From positions 1 to 64,000 of the forward strand of contig JAERTF010000181.1 in assembly GCA_016845105.1 (NCBI GenBank): DNA of 64,000 nt, written 5' to 3'. The position numbers and the translations under genes were made by a program. The notes under the pieces are model-generated. The model worked only from the letters and a program-made list of their open reading frames with translations. It ran no database searches and was not told where the DNA came from. Of the stretch, positions 52,179 to 62,238 are shown piece by piece. This DNA comes from Bacteroidota bacterium. GTDB lineage: Bacteria; Bacteroidota; Bacteroidia; Bacteroidales; F082. Numbering within the stretch: position 1 is the stretch's first letter; every line of letters starts with the position of its first letter.

Positions 52179-53573
52179 ATGAAAACAATTATCAAACTTT
52201 TATTTTCATTTGCATTTATTCTTCTAATCATTGGATGTCCAAAAGATGATAGTACTGATGTTGTGACTAAACCAAACTTAACTGTATATACTAACCCAAC
52301 CGATCCATTACTATTAAAGGCTGAAACTTCCGATGGAAATACCATTTGTTACTACGGTAAAAAAGACAGAGAAACAGGAATTGCTGAAAGTCTTGATGCA
52401 TATAGCGTATTAGAATTTGGTGAAACCGAAGAAACATTTGTTCAACTGGATGATTATGGTCGAACCGAACAAATATATACTCCATCTGGAGTTGTTTTTA
52501 ATATTGAATGGGTTACCGATGATGAAATTCGCATTGAAGCCATCTCTCCAGATGGAGATATTCAAATAAGCATCCCATTTGATCTATCAGACGATCCATT
52601 TAAGAATAGTGAACCAAACCAACAAACAAGTTTTAATAGTATTCGAACAGAAAAGGAAACTCTAATCTCTGTACTACCACTTGTGGAGGATGTTCATCAA
52701 CAAAAAGATATTGAAGGAACACAGGGAAATGTTTCATTTAATTTACAACAATGTGGTTACCAGGTTCTAAACGCAAGTATTACAATAAGGTTTAACCCCA
52801 ACACTGTACTAAATGGACAATATGGCATAATGGAAAACATGGGTAATGGACAGTATAATATCAACACACCAGTTGCTTTCAATTACCCAAATGTAGACCT
52901 AAAGCCACTTTGTTCGAAGCTATTAAATTTACTTAACGTTGCATGTGCAGGACAATCGGGTTTGTCACTTATGGATAAAGCAGCAATATGCGGAAAAATA
53001 TCAGCTGAGGCAACGGCAGTATTTCCAAACGCAGTTGCTGCAGGAGTTATAGCGGCTGCCTGTGGAACAGCCTTTACTGCTTCACAGATATATTGTTCAT
53101 TTATACATGAGGATGCAGGTGGAGGAACAAGCATAGATTCTTGGTTTTGCGGTGAGCTGACCGAAGTATTTAATAACCCACCCATTGAATATCAAATGAA
53201 GGCATATATAAAAGTTCCGGGTGTTGCAAGTGTTCCCACTGATTGGTTGCCATATTCTTCAAATAGTTCAAATAGCTATACAGTAACTATCCCGCCAAAA
53301 CTAAGAATAGCAAATTTTAAAACAGAACCTGCCGACCCAAAACCAAACGAAGGATACACATCTTCTGCAATAATATTATGTCCATCAACCGAAGGCACAG
53401 AAGTTAAGATAAGTATTGTTGGTACAGATGGTTATACTAACTCAAAAACAGAGACAATCGATGTAAATTCTACGATCATACTATATGTACCAGGTGCTGA
53501 AGCTGGTGTAAGAGATGTTATTACAATTAATTGTAAAGATGGACCGAAAAAGGAAATATCAATAGTTTTTTAA
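52179..53573 (+). CDS. exported lipoprotein of unknown function
   Basis: A 464-residue lipoprotein, lipobox ending at Cys20 in LLIIGCPKDD. The N-terminal half resembles a beta-sandwich (SDGNTICYYGKKDRETG, YGRTEQIYTPSGVVFNIEW). Residues ~245-310 form a helical, cysteine-bearing segment (CSKLLNLLNVACAGQ, CGKISAEATAV, AACGTAFTASQIYCSF) that could be disulfide-linked. The rest is strand-rich. I do not recognise the family. A strong terminator follows at 53596-53628. Confidence 0.6.
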   Translation: MKTIIKLLFSFAFILLIIGCPKDDSTDVVTKPNLTVYTNPTDPLLLKAETSDGNTICYYGKKDRETGIAESLDAYSVLEFGETEETFVQLDDYGRTEQIYTPSGVVFNIEWVTDDEIRIEAISPDGDIQISIPFDLSDDPFKNSEPNQQTSFNSIRTEKETLISVLPLVEDVHQQKDIEGTQGNVSFNLQQCGYQVLNASITIRFNPNTVLNGQYGIMENMGNGQYNINTPVAFNYPNVDLKPLCSKLLNLLNVACAGQSGLSLMDKAAICGKISAEATAVFPNAVAAGVIAAACGTAFTASQIYCSFIHEDAGGGTSIDSWFCGELTEVFNNPPIEYQMKAYIKVPGVASVPTDWLPYSSNSSNSYTVTIPPKLRIANFKTEPADPKPNEGYTSSAIILCPSTEGTEVKISIVGTDGYTNSKTETIDVNSTIILYVPGAEAGVRDVITINCKDGPKKEISIVF

Positions 53574-53595
53574 TACAATTAAATGCAGCTTCAAT

Positions 53596-53628
53596 AAAAA
53601 AAGCAGTGATGATTTCACTGCTTTTTTT
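53596..53628. terminator. intrinsic terminator after lipoprotein gene
   Basis: A stem GCAGTG/CACTGC (53603-53608 and 53616-53621), extended by A:T pairs, with a 7-nt loop and a 7-T run at 53622-53628. The mirrored A-run would let it also serve the convergent gene at 53687. Confidence 0.88.
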
Positions 53629-53686
53629 ATCCTTATATTTTGGTAAACCCTCAATATATTTCTTCATCAACACTAAAGTATCTATA

Positions 53687-54775
53687 TCAATTAAAGAAAT
53701 AAGTAAAGGCAATTGATCCACACAAAGTTTTAACCTTTTCGTCATCAGGGTTATAACTTGAGTCAGTTTTATCAGGTCGTGTATTTACCAAACCAATGCT
53801 TGTAATGGAACTAACCATTAGTTTTTTACTCTTAATCCCAATGTTTATTATTGCTCCCAAATCCATCCCTTTTACATACTTGGTATTCTTTTCAATTTCA
53901 GAAGGAACTGTTGAAACAAATTTTACGTTTGAAACATCGTGATCTTCATAAACCTTTGTCCATGTACCATGACTTTTAACACTTACGCTAAAATCAGGTT
54001 TTTCTTTTCCGTAAATACCATAAGCAAAATAGGCTCCGGGACCAACATATACATAATTATCTGTTCCTCCCATGGGAATGGCAAAATTAAATGATACCGG
54101 TATTTGCAAATACCCTAATACATTTTTGAAACTCCCATCTATTTTTGTTTCCTGCCCGGGGTACTGTTCGCTTAACGCCTTACTATAAGACTTTTCCAGA
54201 TTTAAATTATCACCCTTGCCCATATAATATAAGCCTGTTTGTATACCAAACTTTTTAGCTATATGAAAATTCACTGTCATACCACCCATAAAACCAAGCA
54301 ATACTCCACCTGTTGGTTGAGCATCCTTGTTTTTATAGTTATACCGCGCCGATGATATATTAAAACCAGCTGTAATCCCAAATTGAATGTTTGGGCTAAA
54401 TTCACTATTTATACTTTGGTTCGATTCTTTCTTGGGATCATTTTTAGATGTACCAGATTCCTGCTTTACTTCAGATGGTTTATCTATAACTGGAGCTACA
54501 ACCGGAACAACAGCAGGTTCTACAGTAGTACTATTCTCTTTTTTTTTGTAAACTTCCCTATGACCGTTTTCATATACTATCATAAATATATCGTCAATCT
54601 TAATATTGTATAACGGGCCATCCAAAAACTCATATTTCTTATATTTTATTACGTCCGGTGTTATCTCTATAACTTTAACTTCAATTTCACCCCCATCATT
54701 TTTATAAATGAAGTCTTGAGCTGATAATGAGGCAAAAAACAATACTGCTGATAATACAAAAACTAGTCTTTTCAT
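53687..54775 (-). CDS. outer-membrane beta-barrel protein (PorT-like)
   Basis: ATG at 54775 is chosen (362 residues), giving a signal peptide ending in LSAQ. The upstream extension of the same frame is unconserved. The N-terminal ~75 residues carry a small beta domain (GGEIEVKVIEITPDVIKYKKY). A proline/threonine-rich linker (about 85-125) precedes a barrel of roughly 200 residues (FGITAGFNISSARY, GGMTVNFHIAKKFGIQTGLYY, YLQIPVSFNFAIP, GAYFAYGIYG, ending TYFFN). This resembles the PorT/porin-like family. Ligand unknown. Confidence 0.75.
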   Translation of the reverse strand: MKRLVFVLSAVLFFASLSAQDFIYKNDGGEIEVKVIEITPDVIKYKKYEFLDGPLYNIKIDDIFMIVYENGHREVYKKKENSTTVEPAVVPVVAPVIDKPSEVKQESGTSKNDPKKESNQSINSEFSPNIQFGITAGFNISSARYNYKNKDAQPTGGVLLGFMGGMTVNFHIAKKFGIQTGLYYMGKGDNLNLEKSYSKALSEQYPGQETKIDGSFKNVLGYLQIPVSFNFAIPMGGTDNYVYVGPGAYFAYGIYGKEKPDFSVSVKSHGTWTKVYEDHDVSNVKFVSTVPSEIEKNTKYVKGMDLGAIINIGIKSKKLMVSSITSIGLVNTRPDKTDSSYNPDDEKVKTLCGSIAFTYFFN

Positions 54776-54804
54776 GATAAATAATTTGAAGTTAGTATTA
54801 CAAG

Positions 54805-54812
54805 CAAAAATA
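54805..54812 (-). promoter_or_regulatory. -7 box TATTTTTG for the PorT-like gene
   Basis: Exact TAnnTTTG on the minus strand, about 30 nt before the ATG at 54775. A TTTG lies 24 nt further upstream (54837-54840), slightly beyond the usual spacing. It supports the choice of start at 54775. Confidence 0.5.
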
Positions 54813-54986
54813 CAATCGCAAATACTGAATTTCATGCAAAATATATAAACGGTAACTTCCAAACTTAAAATGGTATTTACGACGACAAATTCGGAGCTAA
54901 TAATTATGCTAAGCAATTAACATGGCAGTTCTTATTAAAATAATCTTGTAATCTCAGATTATAATTTTAGGTCTGTTCAATAATTA

Positions 54987-55733
54987 TTACATCATCTCAA
55001 TCAGCTTGAGAAAACTTTCTTTTTTTCTTCTTGCCAAAGGTAACATTGAACCATCTTTCATAATAACTGAACCACCTTCAGTTTTATCATAATAATCGAT
55101 AAATTTTAAGTTTATTAGGTGACTTTGATGAATTCTAAAGAATCCCAACCCATCCAAAATTACCTCGTAATCCTTCAAATTCTTTGACATTAAAATATTT
55201 CTTCCATCAACAAGAAAAAACTGAGTGTAACCCATATCTGATTCGCACCTAACAATATCATGGGTGCTAATAATGAATATTTTTTCTGCTGTCTTTAATA
55301 CAAGTTTTTTACTATCGGATTTAACAGCATCGAGATTTGCAAATAGCGCATTCAGTTTAAGGCTTACACTTTCTTTTTCAACCATCTCTTTAGCCTTGAT
55401 AATAGCATTTAATAGTTTCTGAGGGTCTGCTGGTTTTAGTATATAATCAACAGCTGATATTTCAAACGCTTTAACAGCATATTCTTCATATGCAGTTATA
55501 AATATAACTTTAAAATCAATGTAATCTAACCCTTTAAGCAAATCAAAACCTGTGCCGTCAGGCATGTCAATATCCAGCAACACTAAATCTGGTTTATGCT
55601 TTATAATCGCTTCAATACCTGCAACCACACCATCTGCTTCACCAACAATTATAACATCCATTGAGCTTAATTTCAATATATTGATTATGCCTTTTCGCGC
55701 TCGTGTTTCATCATCAATTATTAATATTTTCAT
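54987..55733 (-). CDS. LytTR-type response regulator
   Basis: A 248-residue regulator. The receiver domain (residues 1-~120) has the acidic pocket IIDDE, phospho-acceptor Asp54 in VLLDIDMP, and the Lys near LKPAD. The C-terminal LytTR DNA-binding domain starts near residue 145 (IFIISTHDIVRCESDMGYTQFFL, FFRIHQSHLINLKFI, GSMLPLARRKKESF). It lies 3 bp downstream of the sensor kinase stop, in the same direction. The pair forms a classical LytS/LytR-like system. Confidence 0.93.
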   Translation of the reverse strand: MKILIIDDETRARKGIINILKLSSMDVIIVGEADGVVAGIEAIIKHKPDLVLLDIDMPDGTGFDLLKGLDYIDFKVIFITAYEEYAVKAFEISAVDYILKPADPQKLLNAIIKAKEMVEKESVSLKLNALFANLDAVKSDSKKLVLKTAEKIFIISTHDIVRCESDMGYTQFFLVDGRNILMSKNLKDYEVILDGLGFFRIHQSHLINLKFIDYYDKTEGGSVIMKDGSMLPLARRKKESFLKLIEMM

Positions 55734-55736
55734 CGG

Positions 55737-58700
55737 TTATAGTTTTTTAAAGGGAATGACAAACTTCACTTTTGTACCAATTATATCTCCGTTATCTCCA
55801 ATAATATCTTCAATTTGCAGCGAACAAGATTTCTTTTTCTTACCCTTATTTAATATTCCTATTCTTTCTTTGGTAATAATAATGGCCAATGATTTATGTT
55901 CTTTAGCTTTATTATTATTTATTTTTTTTGATGCCTCGATCCCAATTCCATTATCTTCAATGGTCAATAATATTGATTCTTCCATTAATGATAGGTTCAC
56001 TACAATTAAACCTTTGCTATCTATATGCCTAATACCATGTTCGATTGAATTTTCAATAAATGGTTGTGCCAACATTGGAGGTACAGATAGCCATTCAGTA
56101 TCAATTTCGGGACCTACTTCTATTCTATAATCAAAGCTATTATTAAATCTAAGTTTTTGGATTTCAAGATAGTTGGTCAATGTTTTAATCTCATTTTCAA
56201 GTGATATGTATTCTTCCCTTGAATTATATAATATTGACCTAACCAAATCAGAGAATTTTGATAAATAAGACCCTGCTTCAATTGGATTATTCTCAAAAAT
56301 AAAGCTTTGAATAGAAGTTAATGAGTTAAAAATAAAGTGCGGATTCATTTGGGATCGAAACAGCTTTTGCTCCAAGATTAATAATTTGTTTTTCTCTTTT
56401 ATTTTTTTCTCGCGATATTTAATATACCCAACAATCAAAAGTATAAATATTGTGGCTTCAATAAAATAAAACCACAATGTCCTCCAAAATGGAGGTAATA
56501 TTTCCAAGCTGATATTTGAGCCTGTTTTGTTCCAAACACCATCATTATTTGATGCTCTAACAATAAAACTGTATTTCCCAGGAGGAACATTTGTGTATTT
56601 AGCTTTTCTGTTATTTGCATCTGCTGAGATCCAATCTTTGTCAAAATTCACAAGTTTATAATCATACTGATTATCCTTTGGTGATGAAAAATCAAGAGCG
56701 GCAAACTCAAACGCAAAGTAATTTTGGTTATGTTTTAAAACAATTTCTCTGGTAACTGGGAAACTATATTTGGTTGGCTTATCAAAGATTTGAAAGCTTG
56801 ATATTACCACGTTGGGCTTATTATTATTGTTACGTATACTTATTGGATTAATAACACTTAGCCCATTTTTACTTCCAAAAGTTAACTGATTATTAGCTAG
56901 TTTAAGGGCTGCTTTTGTGAATTCATTTCTTAATGGTTCCTCTTTAAAATAATAATTATCAAATGTTCCATCGTCTGGGTCAAACTTTGATATACCTCTT
57001 TGTGTACTAACCCATAATATCCCCGAATCATCCTCCAGAATGCCCATTACTTTATTGTTGGCAAGGCCATTTGTTTTGGTATAATGATCAAAAGTTTCAT
57101 CTTCTGCATTATATTTATTTAACCCATATCCTCCTACCCAAATAATTCCATTTCTATCTTCAAACACACACGATACCTCCTTACCCCAAAAAGACAAAGA
57201 GTCATCTAAATTATTATTGTAGCTGGTTATTTTTTTATCAAATGATTCAATTTTATTTACACCTTTATTGGTGGTTCCTACCCAAATATTCCCTTTTGTA
57301 TCTTCAAAAAGGCAGCTTACAAGATGTGAAGACAAGTACCTATCTTTCCGCCTATTATATCTATAAATTGAGTCACAAGTTGTATTTAATCTGCTTAACC
57401 CATAATTAGTGCCTAACCAGATATCTTTTTTATTAATGCCTATGCAATGGATTGAATTACCAGCAAGAGTATTTATATTTGATTCTGAGGCATGGAAAGA
57501 TTTAGTAATAATTCCTGCTTTCACGAGGAAAAGCCCCATATTTGTACCAACCCAAATATTTTCTCCATCAGCAGATGATAAGGATAATATTTCATATGCT
57601 TGCAGTAATCCACTTTTCTGAAATATATCTATAGATGAATTATAATGAAATAAGCCTGAAGATGTTCCTATCCAGTAATTCCCACCTTCCAATTCAAGAT
57701 TACAATTTACCGAGATAACTTCTTCTGAATCAGGCAAGGCTAACTTACTAAAACAATTATACAACCCATTAACTATTGTGCTACTGTAGATACCTTTTTG
57801 TGTACCAATCCACACCTTATTTTTTTCATCTTCTAATATGAAGTTTACCTCTGTATTATAATTGGGTAAATTACATTGACGAATAAAGTTATTAGTAGCT
57901 TTATTAAATATTTCAAAGTAGTTCTTAGTTACAACCAACAACTGTTCTTTATTATTGGAGATTCCAACCAATTGTATGCTATCTTCAATACCCGGCCTTG
58001 ATTCACTTTTGTTATGTAAAAAAGGAATCATACAAATATAAGGATCATAACCCTTCTTAAACAATCCAATATTTGTTGCAAACCACACTTCGTTTTTCTT
58101 ATCAATCAAAATTTTATTAATCTGTAATTCCTTGCTCCACAACCCATTCTTTGGGAAATACATATTAAATTTGCCTTTTTCACAGTTAAAAGCCGTAAAG
58201 CATTTTGAGTTAGTAGAAAACCAAATTAATTCATTATCAACAACCAAATCAGATATAGTGCCAACTATACTGAGATTCAACAATGTAAATGTTTCGTCTT
58301 TAAACGTTTTGTTTTTCTTATCAAATTCTTGCAATCCGATTCCACCCCAAATTCCTGTCCAAAAACCACCCTTGCTATCTTGCAGTATATCATTATACCA
58401 ATCAACACTCAATGAATTAGTGACAATCGAATATGAATCAATCTTTTCCTCATTTGCATTTATAATATTAAACCCCCTACCCGACCACTGCCCAACCCAT
58501 ATTTCTCCATCGGCGTCTTCCAACAATGAAGATATTTTATTGGATATCAATTTGTAACTAGAAGATTCAGAATTATCAAAATGACTGATTACATTGTAAT
58601 TTGTATCCATGTAATCAATTCCATCATTATCATATCCCGTCCATATAAATCCATTTCTATCCTGCATTATGGCAGTTACATTATTCGACTTTAGTGAATT

Positions 58701-59762
58701 ACTGTTACCAGGAATATGGTATATATGTTTGAATTTATTTTTTGATGGACTATAAATACTAATTCCGTCTGTTGTACCTGTCCAAATGTTTCCAGATAGA
58801 TCAATAAATACCTTATTTACATGATTATTGATTAAAGAGTTTTGATTACTCTCGCTATGCTCGTATTTGGTAAATTGATTACTGCGTTTACTGTAAGTAT
58901 ATAGCCCAGAGCCTGTACCAATCCAAAGTATTGCCTCTTTGTCCTCTTGAACGCTAAATGTTGAGACAGGTAGCTTTTTAGTAAATTTATCAACTTCCAA
59001 ATCATAAGTATAAAGTCCATCAATTCCACTAATCCAAAAAACACCATCCGAATCAATAAAAAAATTAGATATATCAGGATCCCGTTTTTTAGTAGGATCA
59101 TCTGGGTTGGATAATATCACAGAAAATGATTCCATTTCAGGGCTGAACCTAAATATCCCCATATTTCTTCCACCAATCCATATAAAACCATCCTTATCTT
59201 TCAGTATTGAATGATAATAATAGGTATTTATCATCGATGGAGCTCTATGTTTGTAACTATCAAGAATATTTTCCGCAATTTGATATTTATAAAGTGTTCC
59301 ATCTGATGTCTCAAACCATAAGATTCCATCTTCATCAGCATAAATATCTCTTATAAACTTATCTTTAAGATCATTTCTTCCAAACTTACCCTTCCCAAAT
59401 TTTTCAAAACCATTTAATTCATAACTAAATATATTCAAACCACTTTGAGTTCCAATCCAAAGGTTTCCAAAGATATCCTCAGTTATTGATGTTACGGTAT
59501 TCGCACTAATACTTAACGTATCTTTTGGATCATTCGTAAATACTTCTATATCATAACCATTATACCTATTTAGACCATTTTTTGTAGCAATCCACATATA
59601 GCCATGATGATCTTGGTATATATCCAATATATAGTTGCTACTTAATCCATCCTTTACAGATAGTTGATCAAATCTTAAATAAGGGTCTATGGTTACTTCG
59701 GGTTGCGAGTAAACAGAGAAAACAGTTAGGGTTAATATTAAAACTTGTATCCGGCGGTTCAT
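55737..59762 (-). CDS. giant two-component sensor kinase with propeller repeats and LytS-type kinase
   Basis: A 1341-residue membrane sensor. A signal peptide is followed by about 14 two-component-propeller repeats with the WIGT or WVGT step (ILDIYQDHHGYMWIATKNG, NLWIGTQSGLNI and so on) that form two seven-bladed propellers. A Y_Y_Y domain (about 960-1035) and one transmembrane helix (LWFYFIEATIFILLIVGYI) precede the kinase domain, with the phospho-accepting His in SQMNPHFIFNS. The ATP-binding domain has FIENSIEHGIRH and DNGIGI. Unlike many glycan HTCS sensors it has no C-terminal receiver or AraC domain; the separate LytTR gene takes that role. The ligand is unknown. Confidence 0.92.
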   Translation of the reverse strand: MNRRIQVLILTLTVFSVYSQPEVTIDPYLRFDQLSVKDGLSSNYILDIYQDHHGYMWIATKNGLNRYNGYDIEVFTNDPKDTLSISANTVTSITEDIFGNLWIGTQSGLNIFSYELNGFEKFGKGKFGRNDLKDKFIRDIYADEDGILWFETSDGTLYKYQIAENILDSYKHRAPSMINTYYYHSILKDKDGFIWIGGRNMGIFRFSPEMESFSVILSNPDDPTKKRDPDISNFFIDSDGVFWISGIDGLYTYDLEVDKFTKKLPVSTFSVQEDKEAILWIGTGSGLYTYSKRSNQFTKYEHSESNQNSLINNHVNKVFIDLSGNIWTGTTDGISIYSPSKNKFKHIYHIPGNSNSLKSNNVTAIMQDRNGFIWTGYDNDGIDYMDTNYNVISHFDNSESSSYKLISNKISSLLEDADGEIWVGQWSGRGFNIINANEEKIDSYSIVTNSLSVDWYNDILQDSKGGFWTGIWGGIGLQEFDKKNKTFKDETFTLLNLSIVGTISDLVVDNELIWFSTNSKCFTAFNCEKGKFNMYFPKNGLWSKELQINKILIDKKNEVWFATNIGLFKKGYDPYICMIPFLHNKSESRPGIEDSIQLVGISNNKEQLLVVTKNYFEIFNKATNNFIRQCNLPNYNTEVNFILEDEKNKVWIGTQKGIYSSTIVNGLYNCFSKLALPDSEEVISVNCNLELEGGNYWIGTSSGLFHYNSSIDIFQKSGLLQAYEILSLSSADGENIWVGTNMGLFLVKAGIITKSFHASESNINTLAGNSIHCIGINKKDIWLGTNYGLSRLNTTCDSIYRYNRRKDRYLSSHLVSCLFEDTKGNIWVGTTNKGVNKIESFDKKITSYNNNLDDSLSFWGKEVSCVFEDRNGIIWVGGYGLNKYNAEDETFDHYTKTNGLANNKVMGILEDDSGILWVSTQRGISKFDPDDGTFDNYYFKEEPLRNEFTKAALKLANNQLTFGSKNGLSVINPISIRNNNNKPNVVISSFQIFDKPTKYSFPVTREIVLKHNQNYFAFEFAALDFSSPKDNQYDYKLVNFDKDWISADANNRKAKYTNVPPGKYSFIVRASNNDGVWNKTGSNISLEILPPFWRTLWFYFIEATIFILLIVGYIKYREKKIKEKNKLLILEQKLFRSQMNPHFIFNSLTSIQSFIFENNPIEAGSYLSKFSDLVRSILYNSREEYISLENEIKTLTNYLEIQKLRFNNSFDYRIEVGPEIDTEWLSVPPMLAQPFIENSIEHGIRHIDSKGLIVVNLSLMEESILLTIEDNGIGIEASKKINNNKAKEHKSLAIIITKERIGILNKGKKKKSCSLQIEDIIGDNGDIIGTKVKFVIPFKKL

Positions 59763-59799
59763 AATACAAATTATTATAGCCCGACTAAATTACAAAAAA

Positions 59800-59807
59800 C
59801 AAATTTA
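59800..59807 (-). promoter_or_regulatory. -7 box TAAATTTG for the sensor kinase gene
   Basis: Exact TAnnTTTG on the minus strand, about 37 nt before the kinase start. No convincing -33 element. It should head the kinase-LytTR transcript. Confidence 0.5.
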
Positions 59808-59943
59808 AAGTTTCGAAACTACCTATTTGGATAATCGGGTTCTCATAAACAATGTTCATATTTAATAATTATTGGATCAGCATCTCTTTATGTGATTATT
59901 TTTTGATTCAAGAAAGGTTTTTAAAAGGCCGGTGGAATTTAAT

Positions 59944-59951
59944 TATCTTTG
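59944..59951 (+). promoter_or_regulatory. -7 box TATCTTTG for the TlpA operon
   Basis: Exact TAnnTTTG, 72 nt before the TlpA-like start, in the 261-bp gap shared with the divergent sensor kinase gene. No -33 TTG at typical distance. It probably drives the tlpA-DUF6029-Omp28 transcript with a 65-nt leader. Confidence 0.5.
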
Positions 59952-60023
59952 CAATATTACATATGCAACTCATTAAAAAAATAGGTTGTCAAACAGGGTA
60001 ACAAATTAATAAAACCTCACAAC

Positions 60024-60542
60024 ATGAAAAAAATAATTTTCCTATCATTAGCGCTCCTTATTGGCGGATTGTTAACAGCACAAGAAGTTAATAGTTTACC
60101 ATCTATAAATGTTAAAACTCTTGAAGGTGAAACTTACAATACCAAAGATATTTCGAATGACGGAAAACCAATTATTATTAGTTTTTGGGCACTTTGGTGC
60201 AAACCTTGTAAAAAAGAGCTCGATGCATACAATGATAACTACGAGGATTGGCAGGAAGAAACAGGTGTTAAAATAATCGCAGTTTCAATTGATGATGCAC
60301 GTTCAACAGCAAAAGTTCTTCCATTTGTAAGTGGTAAAGACTGGGAATTTGAAGTACTGCTGGATCCAAACGGTGATTTTAAACGTGCTATGAGTGTAAA
60401 TATGGTACCACATACTTTTATACTTAATGGAGAAGGAAAAATCGTTTATCAACACACTTCATATTATGAAGGGCTTGAAGATGAAATTTTTGAAATAGTT
60501 GAAAAGGTTGCTGCAGGCGAAGATGTATCAGGTAAACACTAG
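60024..60542 (+). CDS. TlpA-like periplasmic thiol-disulfide oxidoreductase
   Basis: A 172-residue thioredoxin-fold protein with a signal peptide (residues 1-20, ending TAQ). The active site is WCKPC (Cys59 and Cys62), preceded by ISFWAL, and VPHTFILNGEGKIVY gives the cis-Pro loop. It acts in the periplasm, probably as a disulfide reductase of the TlpA/ResA type. The next gene starts 23 bp later, and an Omp28 protein with its own CxxC motif completes the group. Confidence 0.93.
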   Translation: MKKIIFLSLALLIGGLLTAQEVNSLPSINVKTLEGETYNTKDISNDGKPIIISFWALWCKPCKKELDAYNDNYEDWQEETGVKIIAVSIDDARSTAKVLPFVSGKDWEFEVLLDPNGDFKRAMSVNMVPHTFILNGEGKIVYQHTSYYEGLEDEIFEIVEKVAAGEDVSGKH

Positions 60543-60565
60543 AAATAAATTCTGAAAATATATTC

Positions 60566-62236
60566 ATGAAAAAGATAATTTCAATTTTAACCATTGCTCT
60601 TGTGTTTTCAGCATCAGCGTATGCACAAGGCTTTCTTGGCAAATCGGAAGTACATGGTAGCTTCGAAACTGATGCTATGTATTATCAGGCAGATGATGCT
60701 CTGGGTATAACCGATTCATTAATAAATGGTAATGTTTTTGGATTTAATGCATTTGCCGATATCATATATACACTGGGAGATTTCTCTGCAGGTTTTAGAT
60801 ATGAAGCATATTTACCTCCTATAGCTGGTTTTGAACGAAGTTTAGAAGGACAAGGGTTTCCATACTTATGGGCTACCTATACCACAGGAAAATTTAGCTT
60901 CACAGTTGGTAATTTCTACGAACAATTTGGTAATGGGTTAACATTGCGGACATATCAAGAATGGACACTTGGTTATGATAATTCCCTAAATGGAGCAAGG
61001 ATAGTTTATGAACCCGTTAAAGGTTTACTCTTAAAAGGAGTTTATGGTACACAAAGGTATTATTGGTCGAAATTTGAGAAAAACGGCCGTGGTATTGTTA
61101 AAGGTTTTGATGGTGAAATTAATATAAACGATGTATTTACTGGTCTTTCTGATTCGAAAGTAAGATTAATTATCGGTGGTAGCGCTGTTAGTAAATATCA
61201 GTCGGATCAAAATCCATTTTACAAATTACCAAAAAATGTTGCAATATTTGGTGGTAGATTTAATCTTGGAATAGGTAAGTTTAACTTTTCATCAGAATAT
61301 GCCTATAAAATTAACGACCCCTCCGCTGTAAATAAATACATTTATAAACCTGGTGATGCTTTCATTTTCTCGGGATCATATGCTACAAAAGGACTAGGTA
61401 TTTTTGCTCAATTCAAGCGTATTGACAATATGAGTTTTAAATCAGACCAGGCGGTTACTTCTAATGCATTAGATATTAACTTCCTTCCTCCACTAATTGA
61501 GGCTCATACATATATGCTAGCTGCAATGTACCCATACGCAACACAACCCAATGGTGAAATGGGATTCCAAATTGAGATAAATTATAAAGTTCCCAAGAAA
61601 AGTAAACTAGGAGGTAAATACGGAATGGGAATTAGTATTAATTATTCTCAGATGAATGATATTGCTCGCGAAAAAGCAAACGACACTGCCTATATTGGAC
61701 AAAGCGGAACTATGGGATGGAAATCAGATTTTTTCAAATTTGGTGATCAAATATTTAACAGAGATCTTACAGTTGAAATTGACAAAAAGTTTAGCAGAAA
61801 ATTCAAAAGTATTTTCAAATACATTTATCAAGATTATGATATAGCAACAATATTGGGACATACAGGCGATCCAAACGTTAAAGCAAATATTGGAATTATT
61901 GATATGACTTACAAAATCACTTCAAAAAAATCCATCAGATGGGAATTACAAGGGTTATGGACAAAAGAAGATAAAGGAGATTGGGCAGCCATATTAGTTG
62001 AGTACACTGTATCGCCACATTGGTTTGTTTCAATAGCCGATCAATATAATTATGGTAACAAACATTCATATGAGCAGTTACATTACTACACTGGTTCATT
62101 TGGTTATACCTTAAAAACAACACGCTTTGCTCTAACTTATGGAAGGCAACGAGAAGGTGTTGTTTGTGTAGGTGGTGTTTGCCGTCAGGTGCCTGCATCC
62201 AATGGTTTTTCTGTAACTATTTCAAGTAGCTTCTAA
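60566..62236 (+). CDS. DUF6029-type outer-membrane barrel protein
   Basis: A 556-residue protein with a signal peptide (ends AYAQ) and a long series of antiparallel beta strands (FGFNAFADIIYTLGDFSAGFRY, ARIVYEPVKGLLLKGVYG, FNFSSEYAYKI, FSVTISSSF end) with a C-terminal Phe usual for outer-membrane barrels. I recognise it as resembling DUF6029 proteins, which occur beside TlpA and Omp28 genes in Bacteroidota. It starts 23 bp after the TlpA-like gene and ends 2 bp before the Omp28 gene. Its transport or scaffold role is not known. Confidence 0.82.
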   Translation: MKKIISILTIALVFSASAYAQGFLGKSEVHGSFETDAMYYQADDALGITDSLINGNVFGFNAFADIIYTLGDFSAGFRYEAYLPPIAGFERSLEGQGFPYLWATYTTGKFSFTVGNFYEQFGNGLTLRTYQEWTLGYDNSLNGARIVYEPVKGLLLKGVYGTQRYYWSKFEKNGRGIVKGFDGEININDVFTGLSDSKVRLIIGGSAVSKYQSDQNPFYKLPKNVAIFGGRFNLGIGKFNFSSEYAYKINDPSAVNKYIYKPGDAFIFSGSYATKGLGIFAQFKRIDNMSFKSDQAVTSNALDINFLPPLIEAHTYMLAAMYPYATQPNGEMGFQIEINYKVPKKSKLGGKYGMGISINYSQMNDIAREKANDTAYIGQSGTMGWKSDFFKFGDQIFNRDLTVEIDKKFSRKFKSIFKYIYQDYDIATILGHTGDPNVKANIGIIDMTYKITSKKSIRWELQGLWTKEDKGDWAAILVEYTVSPHWFVSIADQYNYGNKHSYEQLHYYTGSFGYTLKTTRFALTYGRQREGVVCVGGVCRQVPASNGFSVTISSSF

Positions 62237-62238
62237 AA

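Noticed and set aside
55737-59762. Hybrid two-component (HTCS) fusion with AraC domain
   Set aside because: The protein ends after the kinase ATPase domain; the regulator is a separate LytTR gene.
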